A DNA stretch of 64,000 bases, taken from positions 868,001 to 932,000 of the forward strand of contig NZ_JAUSYN010000002.1 in NCBI RefSeq assembly GCF_030816915.1. Direction: 5' to 3'. Shown one piece after another: positions 48,614 through 57,129 of this stretch. How positions within the stretch are numbered: position 1 is the first letter of the stretch; each line of letters opens with the position of its first letter. Source of the DNA: Streptomyces sp. B3I8. GTDB taxonomy: Bacteria > Actinomycetota > Actinomycetes > Streptomycetales > Streptomycetaceae. The position numbers and the translations under genes were made by a program. The notes under the pieces are model-generated. The model ran no database searches and was not told where the DNA came from. It worked only from the letters and a program-made list of their open reading frames with translations.

Positions 48614-48660
48614 CCGCCGGTGGCGCGGCGGGCACCGGCGGGCACCGGCGGGCACCGGCG
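48614..48660. terminator. Hairpin plus GGCACCGGCG repeats between convergent genes
   Basis: CCGCCGGTG (48614-48622) pairs with CACCGGCGG (48633-48641). GGCACCGGCG is then repeated at 48631, 48641 and 48651, so three equivalent 3' arms exist. Confidence 0.6.
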
Positions 48661-48661
48661 G

Positions 48662-49507
48662 TCAGCCGATGTGGAACGCGCCGTCCGGTGGTTCGGGGGA
48701 CGGGACCGCCTCCGTGTCGTGGACCGGGCGGGCGGAGCCGATGAACACCCGCAGCGGGTCGCCGTGTTCGACGCGGGCGGGGAACGCGTCGGCGGCCGTA
48801 CGGCGGATCAGGGCGGCCGTGTCCGGTGGGCGGTGCGCGGCGTACAGGACCGCGTTGCCGAAGCGGCGGCCGCGCAGCACACCGGGCTCCGCGATCAGCG
48901 CCAGTTCCTCGAACACCGTGCCGAGAGTGGCGAGTTGGGAGCGCAGGAAGGCGAACGGCGTGGCGTCGGCGAGGTTGGCCAGGTACACCCCGTCGGCCCG
49001 CAGCACCCGCGCGGCGGCCCGGGCGTACTCGACAGAGGTGAGATGCGCGGGGACGCGGGAGCCGCCGAAGACGTCGGCGACCAGCACGTCCGCCGATCCG
49101 GGCGGCGCGGCCTCCAGCCAGGCGCGGGCGTCCGCGTGGTGCGGCGTGATGTCCGCGCCGGCGGGCAGCGCGAGGTGCTCCAGAACGAGGTCGAGCAGTC
49201 CCCCGTCGGCCTCGACGACGTGCTGCCGGGAGCCCGGCCGGGTGGCCGCCACGTACCTGGGCAGGGTGAGCGCGCCCCCGCCGAGGTGCAGCACGTCCAG
49301 CGGCCGTCCCGGCGCGGCGGCCGTGTCCACCATGTGCCCGAGCCGTCTGGCGTACTCGAACTCCAGGTGCTCGGGGGCGTCCAGGTCGACGTACGACTGC
49401 GGCGCCCCGTCGACGGTCAGCAGCCAGGCGCGCTCCCGGTCGACGTCGGGCATCAGCCGGGCGGTCCCGTGATCCACGTCCCGTACCACGGGTATCGCAT
49501 CGCTCAC
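48662..49507 (-). CDS. Spermidine-synthase-like methyltransferase-fold protein
   Basis: 281 residues. Substrate-side AWLLTVDGAPQSYVDLDAPE and LEFEYARRLGHMV, the nucleotide loop VLHLGGGALTLPRYVAATRP, and the acidic VVEADGGLLDLVLEHL. The aminopropyl-transfer Asp-rich loop is ADVLVADVFGGSRVP, where polyamine synthases have a Y/D pair. This actinobacterial group is often linked to fused MFS proteins; here the MFS gene is separate and convergent. GTG 49507; no strong ribosome site, and GTG 49525 is an alternative. True polyamine synthesis is uncertain. Confidence 0.75.
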   Translation of the reverse strand: MSDAIPVVRDVDHGTARLMPDVDRERAWLLTVDGAPQSYVDLDAPEHLEFEYARRLGHMVDTAAAPGRPLDVLHLGGGALTLPRYVAATRPGSRQHVVEADGGLLDLVLEHLALPAGADITPHHADARAWLEAAPPGSADVLVADVFGGSRVPAHLTSVEYARAAARVLRADGVYLANLADATPFAFLRSQLATLGTVFEELALIAEPGVLRGRRFGNAVLYAAHRPPDTAALIRRTAADAFPARVEHGDPLRVFIGSARPVHDTEAVPSPEPPDGAFHIG

Positions 49508-49539
49508 GGGACCATTGTGCGGCACGAAGGCGCCCCGGC

Positions 49540-49569
49540 GGGCACCCCCGCACGGGTACGGGGGTGCCC
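49540..49569 (-). terminator. Perfect 11-bp hairpin after EF-Tu3
   Basis: Arms 49540-49550 and 49559-49569 around CACGGGTA. It lies 55 bp past the EF-Tu3 stop, on the way to the spermidine-synthase-like gene. Confidence 0.75.
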
Positions 49570-49624
49570 CCGCGGGCAGGACCCGCGCGGCACGGGGGCG
49601 CCCCGGCGGACGCCCCCGCCCGGC

Positions 49625-50827
49625 TCACTCGACCGCGGTGACCGTCCCCGCCCCGACGGTCCGGCCGCCCTCCCGGATCGCGAAGCCGAGACCGGCCTCC
49701 AGGGGGATGTCCCGGTCCAGCTCGACGGTCATGGTGACCGTCTCCCCGGGCCGGGCGACGCCGGCCGCGCCGAGGCCGATGTCACCGGCCACGTCCGCGG
49801 TGCGGAAGTAGAACTGCGGCCGGTAGCCGCTTGACACCGCCGTCGTGCGCCCGCCCTCCCGGGCGGACAGCACGTACACCCGCGCGGTGAACCGGCGGCG
49901 CGGCCGCACACTGCCCGGCGCCGCGACCACGTGCCCGCGCCCGACCGCGTCCCGCGCCACCCCGCGCAGCAGCAGTGCCACGTTGTCCCCGGCCTGCGCC
50001 TCCGCCATCGGCCGGCCGAAGGTCTCGACACCGGTGACGACGGTCTCGACGCCGGCCCCCAGCACCTCGACCCGGTCGCCGACACGCACCGTGCCGCGCT
50101 CGACGGCACCGGTGACGACCGTGCCGCGGCCGGTGATGGTGAGCACGTTCTCCACCGGCAGCAGGAACGGCGCGTCCAGGTACCGCTCGGGGACCGGCAC
50201 GTACGTGTCGACCGCGTCGAGCAGCGCCTCCACGGCCGCCGTCCAGCGAGGGTCGCCCTCCAGCGCGCGCAGCCCGGAGACCCGTACGACCGGTACGGAC
50301 TCGCCCGGATAACCGTGCGCGGTGAGCAGTTCGCGCACCTCCAGCTCCACGAGGTCGGTCAGCATCGTGTCCTCGCCGTCGTCGACGGCGTCGGCCTTGT
50401 TGAGCGCGACGACGAGGTGGTCGACGCCCACCTGCCGGGCGAGCAGCACGTGTTCGGCGGTCTGCGGCATGATCCCGTCGAGCGCGGAGACGACGAGGAT
50501 CGCCCCGTCGAGCTGCGCGGCCCCGGTAACCATGTTCTTGACGTAGTCGGCGTGGCCCGGCATGTCGACGTGCGCGTAGTGCCGGGTGTCGGTCTCGTAC
50601 TCGACGTGCGCGAGGTTGATGGTGATGCCGCGCGCGGTCTCCTCCGGGGCCCGGTCGATCCGGTCGAACGGGACGTAGGCGGTGGTGCCGCCGGCGCCGC
50701 GGTCGGCCTCTCGGTCGGCGAGGACCTTGGTGAGGGCGGCGGTGAGGGTGGTCTTGCCGTGGTCGACGTGGCCCATCGTGCCGATGTTCAGATGCGGTTT
50801 GGTGCGGATGTACGCCGTCTTGGACAT
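49625..50827 (-). CDS. tuf3: Elongation factor Tu, divergent third copy
   Basis: 400 residues. G1 [11 protein letters not shown] (19-29), G2 RGITIN, G3 [13 protein letters not shown]4 NKADAVDD, G5 region SGLRALEGD; domains 2 and 3 complete to [10 protein letters not shown]. It carries aminoacyl-tRNA to the ribosome. It is too divergent for the main tuf1: DMPGH instead of DCPGH, a short insertion after FLADRE ([18 protein letters not shown]), and altered residues near the elfamycin site. Streptomyces EF-Tu3 copies are known as minor, in one species kirromycin-resistant proteins. It stands alone, not in the str operon. ATG 50827 with GAGG 7 nt upstream and a CGAAG/CTTCG hairpin next to it. Confidence 0.92.
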   Translation of the reverse strand: MSKTAYIRTKPHLNIGTMGHVDHGKTTLTAALTKVLADREADRGAGGTTAYVPFDRIDRAPEETARGITINLAHVEYETDTRHYAHVDMPGHADYVKNMVTGAAQLDGAILVVSALDGIMPQTAEHVLLARQVGVDHLVVALNKADAVDDGEDTMLTDLVELEVRELLTAHGYPGESVPVVRVSGLRALEGDPRWTAAVEALLDAVDTYVPVPERYLDAPFLLPVENVLTITGRGTVVTGAVERGTVRVGDRVEVLGAGVETVVTGVETFGRPMAEAQAGDNVALLLRGVARDAVGRGHVVAAPGSVRPRRRFTARVYVLSAREGGRTTAVSSGYRPQFYFRTADVAGDIGLGAAGVARPGETVTMTVELDRDIPLEAGLGFAIREGGRTVGAGTVTAVE

Positions 50828-50965
50828 GGCGGTACCTCGAAGTCTCTTCGGTGGTGACGCGTGAACGGCCCCGGGCGCGGCGCAGCGGGCGCGCGTCCGG
50901 GACGGGGACCCCGAGAACCTGACCGACCCTCCCCCGCAGGGGTCCGCCGGACGATCCGGGGAGGG

Positions 50966-51067
50966 TCAGCTTCGGGCGCCGTCGACTGCGGCGACGAGAG
51001 TGGGCACGGCAGCCTTCGGAGCATCCGCAGCGGCGGATGCGGCGAGGTGGAAGGCGTACCGGAACAT
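50966..51067 (-). CDS. Possible small protein of 33 residues
   Basis: Begins MFRYAFHLAASAAADAPKAA and ends DGARS. Mildly hydrophobic N-terminus with a helical pattern. It sits about 140 bp upstream of tuf3 on the same strand. The ribosome site is weak (TCGGGGC), and I recognise no family. It could equally be part of the tuf3 leader. Confidence 0.3.
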   Translation of the reverse strand: MFRYAFHLAASAAADAPKAAVPTLVAAVDGARS

Positions 51068-51577
51068 GCCCCGATCATGCCCGGCCGCCCGCACCGGGTC
51101 GAATGGTTTACGCGCCGCGGCACGCATGGCCACGCCCCTCACGGGTCACGCCCCGCATGGCAGCACCGCGCACGGCCGCGTGGCGATCGACGGCGGTGGA
51201 CGGGGGAGGGCCACAGGCGGGGCCGGGGGCGAGAGGTGGTCGTGGACGTGCACGCCACCGGCGGCCGTCGCGGGCGTGACCAGCCTGCTCCCCCGGCGGC
51301 GTACGCCGCCCGGCGGCGGGTTGCAGGTGCCGGTGCGGGATGCGGAGCGGTCGCCGTCGGACGGGCTGAGGCCCGACCGACCCCGCGGCAGCGGGAGAAC
51401 GCTTCGGTGAGGGGCCCCGAGGCCGGGCGCGGGCGGGTACGACCGGTGTGTCCGCCGTCGGGGAGCGGGAACCGGCTCGCCGGGGACAGCTCTTCACGGG
51501 CCCGGCCCGGGGACTGACGGGCGTTCAGCGCGTCACCCGTGAGATGACCCATACGGCGATCACACACGTTCGTCGGT

Positions 51578-51583
51578 TAGTGT
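51578..51583 (+). promoter_or_regulatory. Candidate -10 box (TAGTGT), leaderless start for 51590
   Basis: TAGTGT ends 6 nt before the ATG, with only CACCGG between. Confidence 0.5.
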
Positions 51584-51589
51584 CACCGG

Positions 51590-52411
51590 ATGCTCGATGC
51601 CACCACCCGCTCTGGGGGCACCGCCACGGCCTCTCCCCGGGCCACCACCACCGAACTCACCGCCGCCACGGCCCCGGCCGTTCCCGCGCCGCAGGTGAGT
51701 CCCCCGGTCGCCGCCGTCTCCCCCTCACCTGTGCTCTCCCTCGTCGCGCGCTGCGGCAGAGCGCTGCTCTCGCCCTGGGCGCGGCTGGCCCTGCTCGTGA
51801 TACTGCTCGCCACGGCCGCCACCTGCGTGCTGTTGTTCGAACCGCAGAAGTTGCTGACGCACGGCTGGCCACCACAGCTCGGCGGTGCCGCGGCCGCCTC
51901 GGTCTTCGCGGTGGCGTACGGGCTGTGCACGGTCGCCTTCGTGCCGCGCCCGCTGCTCAACCTCGCCGCGGGCGCGCTGTTCGGTTCCCAGTTCGGCACC
52001 GGCAGCGCCCTGACGGGCACCGTGCTGGGCGCCGGGCTCGCGTTCGGTCTGGGGCGGCTGCTCGGTCAGGACGCGCTGCGCCCGCTGGTGCGCGGCCGGT
52101 GGCTGAAGGCGGCCGACGGACAGCTCAGCCGGCACGGCTTCCGTTCGATGATGGCGGCCCGGCTCTTTCCCGGAGTGCCGTTCTGGGCGGCCAACTACTG
52201 CGCCGCCGTCTCCCGGATGCGCTCGACCTCGTTCCTGACCGCGACGGCCCTCGGCTCGATCCCCAACACCGCCGCGTACGTCGTCGCCGGCGACCGTGCC
52301 TCCAGCCCCACCTCCCCCGCCTTCCTGACAGCCCTGGCCGTCATCGCCGTCCCCGCGCTGGCCGCCACGGCCCTCGCCTGGCGCAAACGCCACCACCTGC
52401 GCGCCGGCTGA
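51590..52411 (+). CDS. TVP38/TMEM64 (VTT) family membrane protein
   Basis: 273 residues. A Thr/Ala/Pro-rich N-tail of about 50 residues precedes hydrophobic segments at about 60-82, 96-115, 140-160, 195-215 and 240-262. The VTT core is PLLNLAAGALFGSQFGTG (re-entrant loop), GLAFGLGRLLGQDALR, FRSMMAARLFPGVPFWAANY and LGSIPNTAAYVVAG. Related to DedA; probably a lipid scramblase-like protein. ATG 51590, 6 nt after TAGTGT: leaderless. Confidence 0.87.
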   Translation: MLDATTRSGGTATASPRATTTELTAATAPAVPAPQVSPPVAAVSPSPVLSLVARCGRALLSPWARLALLVILLATAATCVLLFEPQKLLTHGWPPQLGGAAAASVFAVAYGLCTVAFVPRPLLNLAAGALFGSQFGTGSALTGTVLGAGLAFGLGRLLGQDALRPLVRGRWLKAADGQLSRHGFRSMMAARLFPGVPFWAANYCAAVSRMRSTSFLTATALGSIPNTAAYVVAGDRASSPTSPAFLTALAVIAVPALAATALAWRKRHHLRAG

Positions 52412-52579
52412 ACGCGCCCCGCGCCGCCGGTCCGCGGGCCGTCACCGGGCCGGCGGCGACAGGTGCGGACCCCCACGCGGCGGACCCGGCGGCCCGGTCG
52501 AGGCCCGGTCACGGGCCGCCGTGACCCATTGCATAGCGGGTGCGTAGCCGACCGGTAGCGGACTGTCAGACCTTGCCCC

Positions 52580-52585
52580 TACGCT
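52580..52585 (+). promoter_or_regulatory. Candidate -10 box (TACGCT), leaderless start for 52593
   Basis: TACGCT ends 7 nt before the ATG of the 59-residue protein. Confidence 0.5.
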
Positions 52586-52592
52586 TGTCCGC

Positions 52593-52772
52593 ATGTCCCC
52601 CGAATCCGTGTCCTCTGGTTCCGCGCGGTCCGCCGCCGACTTGAACGAGCGGATCCGCGCGCTGTGGATGCGCGCGAACGGATCCCTGACGGCCCAGGAA
52701 CGGGCCGAGTACGAGGCCTTGGTGGTCCAGTGGGCCTCGGCGATCCGCAAGGACGTCATCGAGGCGGCGTAG
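52593..52772 (+). CDS. Conserved small hypothetical protein (59 residues)
   Basis: Composition and spacing: Ser-rich start (MSPESVSSGSARS), then an amphipathic helix pair (AADLNERIRALWMRANGSL, TAQERAEYEALVVQWA) ending RKDVIEAA. The alternating Arg/Leu/Ala pattern and clean stop suggest a genuine short Streptomyces protein; I recall similar unnamed ones. A TACGCT box 7 nt upstream gives a leaderless start. Function unknown. It stands 108 bp upstream of lnt and may be its neighbour in a transcript. Confidence 0.65.
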   Translation: MSPESVSSGSARSAADLNERIRALWMRANGSLTAQERAEYEALVVQWASAIRKDVIEAA

Positions 52773-52880
52773 TTCCCGTCACCAGCCGTCCGCCCCCTCC
52801 TTGCCCCCCCCCGCCCCGTTTGAGATCTTCCCCACCGCGCACACTGACAGCACGCACGTCGGCCGCGGGGAGGGGATCAC

Positions 52881-54626
52881 GTGAGGTTGTCCGAGGGGCT
52901 CGACCGGGGGCTTTGGGGGCGGTGGCGGCGCGCCGCCGGGGTCGCGGTCGCCGGCGCCCTGCCGATGCTCGCCTTCCCCGCCCCCTCGCTGTGGTGGTTC
53001 GCGTATGTCGCCCTGGTCCCCTGGATGCTGCTGGTCCGCTCGGCGCCGACCGCACGTCAGGCGGCCTACGACGGCTGGGCCGGCGGCTTCGGCTTCATGG
53101 TCGCCGTGCACCACTGGCTGCTGCCGAGCCTGAACGTCTTCCTGTTCGTGCTGGCCGCCCTGCTCGGCGCGCTGTGGGCTCCCTGGGGTCTGCTCGTCCA
53201 CCGCTTCCTCGGCCCCGGCCCCGGTTCGGGTACCGGGGCCGGGCCCGCGGGCAGCGCAGGGCGGGGTGTCCCGCCGTCCGGCCCCCGCGTGGCCGCCGCT
53301 CTGCTGGTTGTCCCCTGCGGCTGGCTGCTGCCCGAACTCGTGCGCTCCTGGCAGGGGTTGGGCGGGCCCTGGGGGCTGCTCGGCGCCACCCAGTGGCAGG
53401 TCGGGCCGGCGCTTCGGCTCGCCTCCGTCGGTGGGGTCTGGCTGCTCAGCCTCCTGGTGGCCGCCGTCAACGTGGCGGTGACGGCACTGCTCCTCGCGGT
53501 GGCGCCCGCGCGCACCTGGCGACGGACGGCCCACGGACGGGCCGGGAGCACCGCAACAAGCAACGCCACAACCGGCGACGCCACAACCCGCATCACCGCG
53601 ACCGATATCGCCGCGGCCGTCTCCGTGGCGGTCGCCGGTCTGGCCGTCGTGACACTCGCGGTCTCGGCCGCCTGGGTGTGGGCGCCCCGCCCGGCGGTCG
53701 ACGGCCGGGCCCGGGTCGCCGTCGTCCAGTCGGGCATCGTCTCCGGCGACGACAGCCCCGAACGCCGCTTCGACCGCCAGGAGTCGCTCACCCGACGGCT
53801 GGCCGGCCAGGACCTGGACCTGGTCGTCTGGGGCGAGAGCAGCGTCGGCTTCGACCTCGACGAACGGCCCGACCTCGCCCGTCGGCTCGCCGCCCTGTCC
53901 CGTCGGCTCGACGCCGATGTACTCGTCGACGTCGACGCCCGCCGCGCCGACCGCCCCGGCATATACAAGAGCGCGATCCTCGTCGGACCCGACGGCCCCA
54001 CCGGCGACCGGTACGACAAGATGCGCCTGGTGCCGTTCGGTGAGTACATACCGGCACGTTCTCTGCTGGGCTGGGCCACCTCCGTCGGCAAGGCCGCCGG
54101 CGAGAACCGCAGGCGCGGCGACGAGCAGGTGGTGATGGACGTCGGGCACGGGCTGCGCGTCGGCCCGCTGGTCTGCTTCGAGACGGCGTTCCCCGACATG
54201 AGCCGGCATCTCGCGGCCGACGGCGCCGAACTGCTGCTCGCCCAGTCCTCCACGTCGAGTTTCCAGCACAGTTGGGCGCCCGAGCAGCACGCCTCGCTGG
54301 CCGCGCTGCGCGCCGCCGAGACCGGCCGCCCGATGGTGCACGCCACGCTGACCGGGGTCTCCGCGGTCTACGGCCCCGACGGCGAACGTCTCGGTTCCTG
54401 GCTCGGCACGGACGACGCCGGCGCCTCGGCGGTGTACGAGGTGCCGCTCGCCCACGGCACGACCCCGTACGTGCGGCACGGCGACTGGCCGGTGCACGTG
54501 GCGCTGCTGGTCCTGGCCGCGTTCTGCGTCACCGAGGGCGTACGCGCCTACCGTGCGCACGCGGGCGTTCAGGTCGCGGCGGACCGCTCCAGGACCGCGG
54601 TCACGACCCGTTCGCACAGTTCGTGA
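52881..54626 (+). CDS. lnt: Apolipoprotein N-acyltransferase
   Basis: 581 residues. About six N-terminal membrane segments to about residue 270, then the nitrilase domain with the catalytic triad: Glu319 in VVWGESS, Lys380 in YDKMRLVPFGEYIPA, Cys432 in VCFETAFPDMS. It adds the third acyl chain to bacterial lipoproteins at the outer face of the membrane. A Thr/Ala-rich loop (about 215-240) interrupts the membrane half. GTG 52881 with GGGGAGGGG upstream. The last 58 bp run into the convergent oxidoreductase gene on the other strand. Confidence 0.92.
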   Translation: MRLSEGLDRGLWGRWRRAAGVAVAGALPMLAFPAPSLWWFAYVALVPWMLLVRSAPTARQAAYDGWAGGFGFMVAVHHWLLPSLNVFLFVLAALLGALWAPWGLLVHRFLGPGPGSGTGAGPAGSAGRGVPPSGPRVAAALLVVPCGWLLPELVRSWQGLGGPWGLLGATQWQVGPALRLASVGGVWLLSLLVAAVNVAVTALLLAVAPARTWRRTAHGRAGSTATSNATTGDATTRITATDIAAAVSVAVAGLAVVTLAVSAAWVWAPRPAVDGRARVAVVQSGIVSGDDSPERRFDRQESLTRRLAGQDLDLVVWGESSVGFDLDERPDLARRLAALSRRLDADVLVDVDARRADRPGIYKSAILVGPDGPTGDRYDKMRLVPFGEYIPARSLLGWATSVGKAAGENRRRGDEQVVMDVGHGLRVGPLVCFETAFPDMSRHLAADGAELLLAQSSTSSFQHSWAPEQHASLAALRAAETGRPMVHATLTGVSAVYGPDGERLGSWLGTDDAGASAVYEVPLAHGTTPYVRHGDWPVHVALLVLAAFCVTEGVRAYRAHAGVQVAADRSRTAVTTRSHSS

Positions 54627-55480
54627 GTGGCCAACGCGTCCCGGGCGCTGAGCACCTTCCCCGCGCGCACGGCGCCCAGGAAGGCCAGCACCACCTGCTC
54701 GATGCCGCGCTGACGGGCCACCGGCACCCAGTCACCGCGGCGGCGCACGGTGGGCTGGCCCTTGTGGTCGATCGTCTCGGCGAGGTTGACCACCTGCCGC
54801 TTGCTGTCCTGCCCGGAGACCTCGAGGATCTCCTCGGCCGAACCGCTCAGCCTGTTCATCACGCCGAGCGCGGTGAACCCGTCCCCGGCGAGCTGGAGCA
54901 CGACGTGGTGCAGCAGCCCGCCCTCGGTGCGCGCCCGCACGGTGACGTCGTCGACCGGGCCGGACACCAGGAACCGCAGCGTGTCCACGACATGGATGAA
55001 ATCGTCGAGGATCATCGTGCGGGGGTTCTCGGGCAGCCCGACGCGATTCTTCTGCATCAGGATCAGCTCGCGGGGATGGTCGGCGCACTGGACGTAGCCG
55101 GGCGCGTACCTCCGGTTGAAGCCGACCGTCAGGGTGGTGTTCCGCTCCTCCGCGAGCGCCACCAGCCGCTCGGAGTCGGCCAGTTCGTAGGCGAGGGGCT
55201 TGTCGACGTAGGTCGGCACGCCCGCTTCCAGCAGCCGTGCGACGAGTTCGGGGTGGGCGGCGGTGGAGGCGTGCACGAAGGCCGCGTCGAGCCCCTGGTC
55301 CAGCAGCGTCCGCAGCTCGGTGTGACGCTGCCCGGCGGGGAGGTGCAGGGTGTCCGCGACACGGGTGAGCGTGGCGGGTGTGCGGGTGTGCAGATGCAGT
55401 TCGACGCCGGGAAGCGTGCCGAGCACCGGGAGGTAGGCCTTCTGCGCGATGTCGCCGAGTCCGATACAGCCGACCTTCAC
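54569..55480 (-). CDS. Gfo/Idh/MocA family oxidoreductase
   Basis: 303 residues. Rossmann N-terminus KVGCIGLGDIAQKAYLPVL, then the Lys of the EKP-type motif in YVDKPLAYEL (about 95) and GFNRRYAPGYV. The C-terminal half gives DDFIHVVDTLRFLVSGPV and a long alpha/beta domain. The family oxidises sugars or other polyols with NAD(P). GTG 55480 with GAGGAG 7 nt upstream. The final 58 bp overlap the end of lnt on the opposite strand. Substrate unknown. Confidence 0.85.
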   Translation of the reverse strand: MKVGCIGLGDIAQKAYLPVLGTLPGVELHLHTRTPATLTRVADTLHLPAGQRHTELRTLLDQGLDAAFVHASTAAHPELVARLLEAGVPTYVDKPLAYELADSERLVALAEERNTTLTVGFNRRYAPGYVQCADHPRELILMQKNRVGLPENPRTMILDDFIHVVDTLRFLVSGPVDDVTVRARTEGGLLHHVVLQLAGDGFTALGVMNRLSGSAEEILEVSGQDSKRQVVNLAETIDHKGQPTVRRRGDWVPVARQRGIEQVVLAFLGAVRAGKVLSARDALATHELCERVVTAVLERSAAT

Positions 55481-55599
55481 CGATTGTCTCCTCAAATGGT
55501 CGACGCTGGTCCCGGGGAAGCATACGGCGCTCACCCATGCGGGGCATTACCCGTCCGTCCGCTCCCCCCGGCCGGGTGCGGACCGCCAGAGTTGCCCGC

Positions 55600-56073
55600 G
55601 TGCATCGAACCACCACCGCAGCGCTCCTGGTCACGGTGACCGCGTCCGCCCTCGCCGGCTGCACGACGGTCCAGCGCCCCGTCGCCCCCGGGCCGCCGCC
55701 CTCCCCGCCCCCGTCCCGTACGACCGCGGCCCGCCCGGACGGCAGCGACGGGCCCCGGCTCGTCCAGGCCCCGGCGGACGAGGCCCTGGAACGCACCGGC
55801 CCCCGTGCGCCGTCGGCCGGCACGCCGGGCCATCCCGTAACTCCGTCGCACGGCCCGGTCCCGCCGGCGCCCCACCGTGCCCCCGCTCCCCCGGCCGCTC
55901 CCCACCGTCACCGCGACGCGCCACCGGCCGGGCACCGGGCCGCGCCGCCCCCGGCCGCCGTCCCGAAGCTCCCGGCCGACCGCTCCGACGTCTGCGCCCT
56001 GGGGCGCACCTACGGCCAGTGGCCCGCGGGCAGCCCCCAGTCCCGGATCTGCGACGACACGTACGGCCACTGA
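55600..56073 (+). CDS. Small Pro/His-rich lipoprotein
   Basis: 157 residues. Signal LLVTVTASALAGC with lipobox LAGC (Cys21). The mature part is almost all Pro, Ala, His and Arg to about residue 120, then a compact C-terminus with two Cys (SDVCALGRTYGQWPAGSPQS, RICDDTYGH) that could form a disulfide. No family recognised. GTG 55600. It is on the opposite side of the Gfo gene. Confidence 0.7.
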   Translation: MHRTTTAALLVTVTASALAGCTTVQRPVAPGPPPSPPPSRTTAARPDGSDGPRLVQAPADEALERTGPRAPSAGTPGHPVTPSHGPVPPAPHRAPAPPAAPHRHRDAPPAGHRAAPPPAAVPKLPADRSDVCALGRTYGQWPAGSPQSRICDDTYGH

Positions 56074-56120
56074 AAGCCACGACACGCCGCGCGCCGAGCG
56101 GGAACGCGTCCCGCTCGGCG

Positions 56121-56162
56121 CGACGTGCGACGTGCGACGTACGACGTGCGACGTACGACGTG
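56121..56162. repeat. Six 7-bp tandem repeats (CGACGTR)
   Basis: Six copies of CGACGTG or CGACGTA in a row from 56121; a seventh reads CGACACG. It lies between the lipoprotein stop and the end of the hydrolase on the other strand. ACGT is a site of possible self-pairing. Confidence 0.95.
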
Positions 56163-56200
56163 CGACACGGGCCGGGGTCCGTGGACCGCCGGCGTGCCCG

Positions 56201-56935
56201 TCAGCCGAGGTGCCGGGCGAAGAACCGCAGTGTGTCGTCCGGTTCATGGACCGGGATCTCCCCGTGTCCGCCGGGGTGGGCGTGCAGGGCCTTCTCGGCC
56301 GAGGCCAGGGCGTCGAACAGCGCCAGGCCGTGGGCCCGCGGCACCCGTTCGTCGTCCCACTGCACCCAGAACTGCACCGGGACCGTGATCCGCGCGGCGG
56401 CCGATGCCGAGGCCGACGCTCCGCCGAGGCCCAACACCGCGGCACGCACGCGGGGTTCGTCGACGACGAACGGTACGCCGAGTCCGCATCCGAGGGACAC
56501 CCCCCAGTAGCCCACCGGGCCGGCCCCGACGTGACCGAGCGCCTGGACCGCGTCCAGGACCGCCCGCCATTCGGGGACGGTCCGGCGGGCCACGAGTGCC
56601 TGGAAGCCGGCGATCAGCGGAGCCGGCTCCTCACCGGCGGCGATGCGGGCCTGGTTCCCGGTCGCGATCCTGTCGTACTCCTCGTCCACCGGCCGGTCCC
56701 CGTGGCCGGGCACGTCCACCGCGACCACCGCGTAACCGCGTTCGGTCACGAGACGGCGGGCACGGGTGACGAGGTCGGGGTCCTTCTTGTGCCGGCCACC
56801 GCCGTGTCCCAGCAGGACGAGGGGGCGGGTGCCGACGGCGCCCACGGGCGTCCACAGGACGCCGGGGATCTCATCGAGGGTGAAGAGCTGTTCGCGGACG
56901 CCGTCGGACGCCGTCTCGGAGTGGTGCAAGCGCAT
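56201..56935 (-). CDS. Alpha/beta hydrolase (dienelactone hydrolase-like)
   Basis: 244 residues. Oxyanion HGGGRHKKDPD, nucleophile elbow GYWGVSLGCGLG (Ser), acid in VQWDDERVPRAHG and His in GGHGEIPVHEPD. No signal peptide, so cytosolic. ATG 56935. It lies between the Pro/His-rich lipoprotein (convergent) and the helical TPR-like protein. Confidence 0.82.
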   Translation of the reverse strand: MRLHHSETASDGVREQLFTLDEIPGVLWTPVGAVGTRPLVLLGHGGGRHKKDPDLVTRARRLVTERGYAVVAVDVPGHGDRPVDEEYDRIATGNQARIAAGEEPAPLIAGFQALVARRTVPEWRAVLDAVQALGHVGAGPVGYWGVSLGCGLGVPFVVDEPRVRAAVLGLGGASASASAAARITVPVQFWVQWDDERVPRAHGLALFDALASAEKALHAHPGGHGEIPVHEPDDTLRFFARHLG

Positions 56936-57074
56936 GGAGTGCCCAGCCTTTCGGAATGCCTTCGACGGGCACTCCCCGGGCCACGTGGGAGAGGGAGCCC
57001 CGACCTGTCACTGCGTTGATCGGTCTCACCTCCTCGGTCGCGCACCGGTGTACAGCGGAGCGGAACGTACCATG

Positions 57075-57107
57075 GGGCCCGCCCACGTCCGTACGGTGGG
57101 CGGGCCC
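57075..57107 (-). terminator. Perfect 12-bp hairpin after the TPR-like gene
   Basis: Arms 57075-57086 and 57096-57107 around GTCCGTACG; 22 bp past the stop at 57130. Confidence 0.75.
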
Positions 57108-57129
57108 GGCGCCTCTCACCCGCGATCCC

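Larger units (their letters stand above)
50828..51589. other. Long divergent region between tuf3 and the TVP38 gene
   Basis: 760 bp. Apart from the possible 33-residue frame at 50966-51067, I see no convincing gene. Open frames on both strands are GC-bias frames with Arg/Gly/Pro-only composition. The tuf3 promoter should lie within about 200 bp of 50828; the TVP38 promoter ends at 51583. Confidence 0.5.

Noticed and set aside
50861..51517. A 218-residue frame in the tuf3/TVP38 gap
   Set aside because: Arg/Gly/Pro composition, no ribosome site, no domain, and the same area is open on the other strand too.
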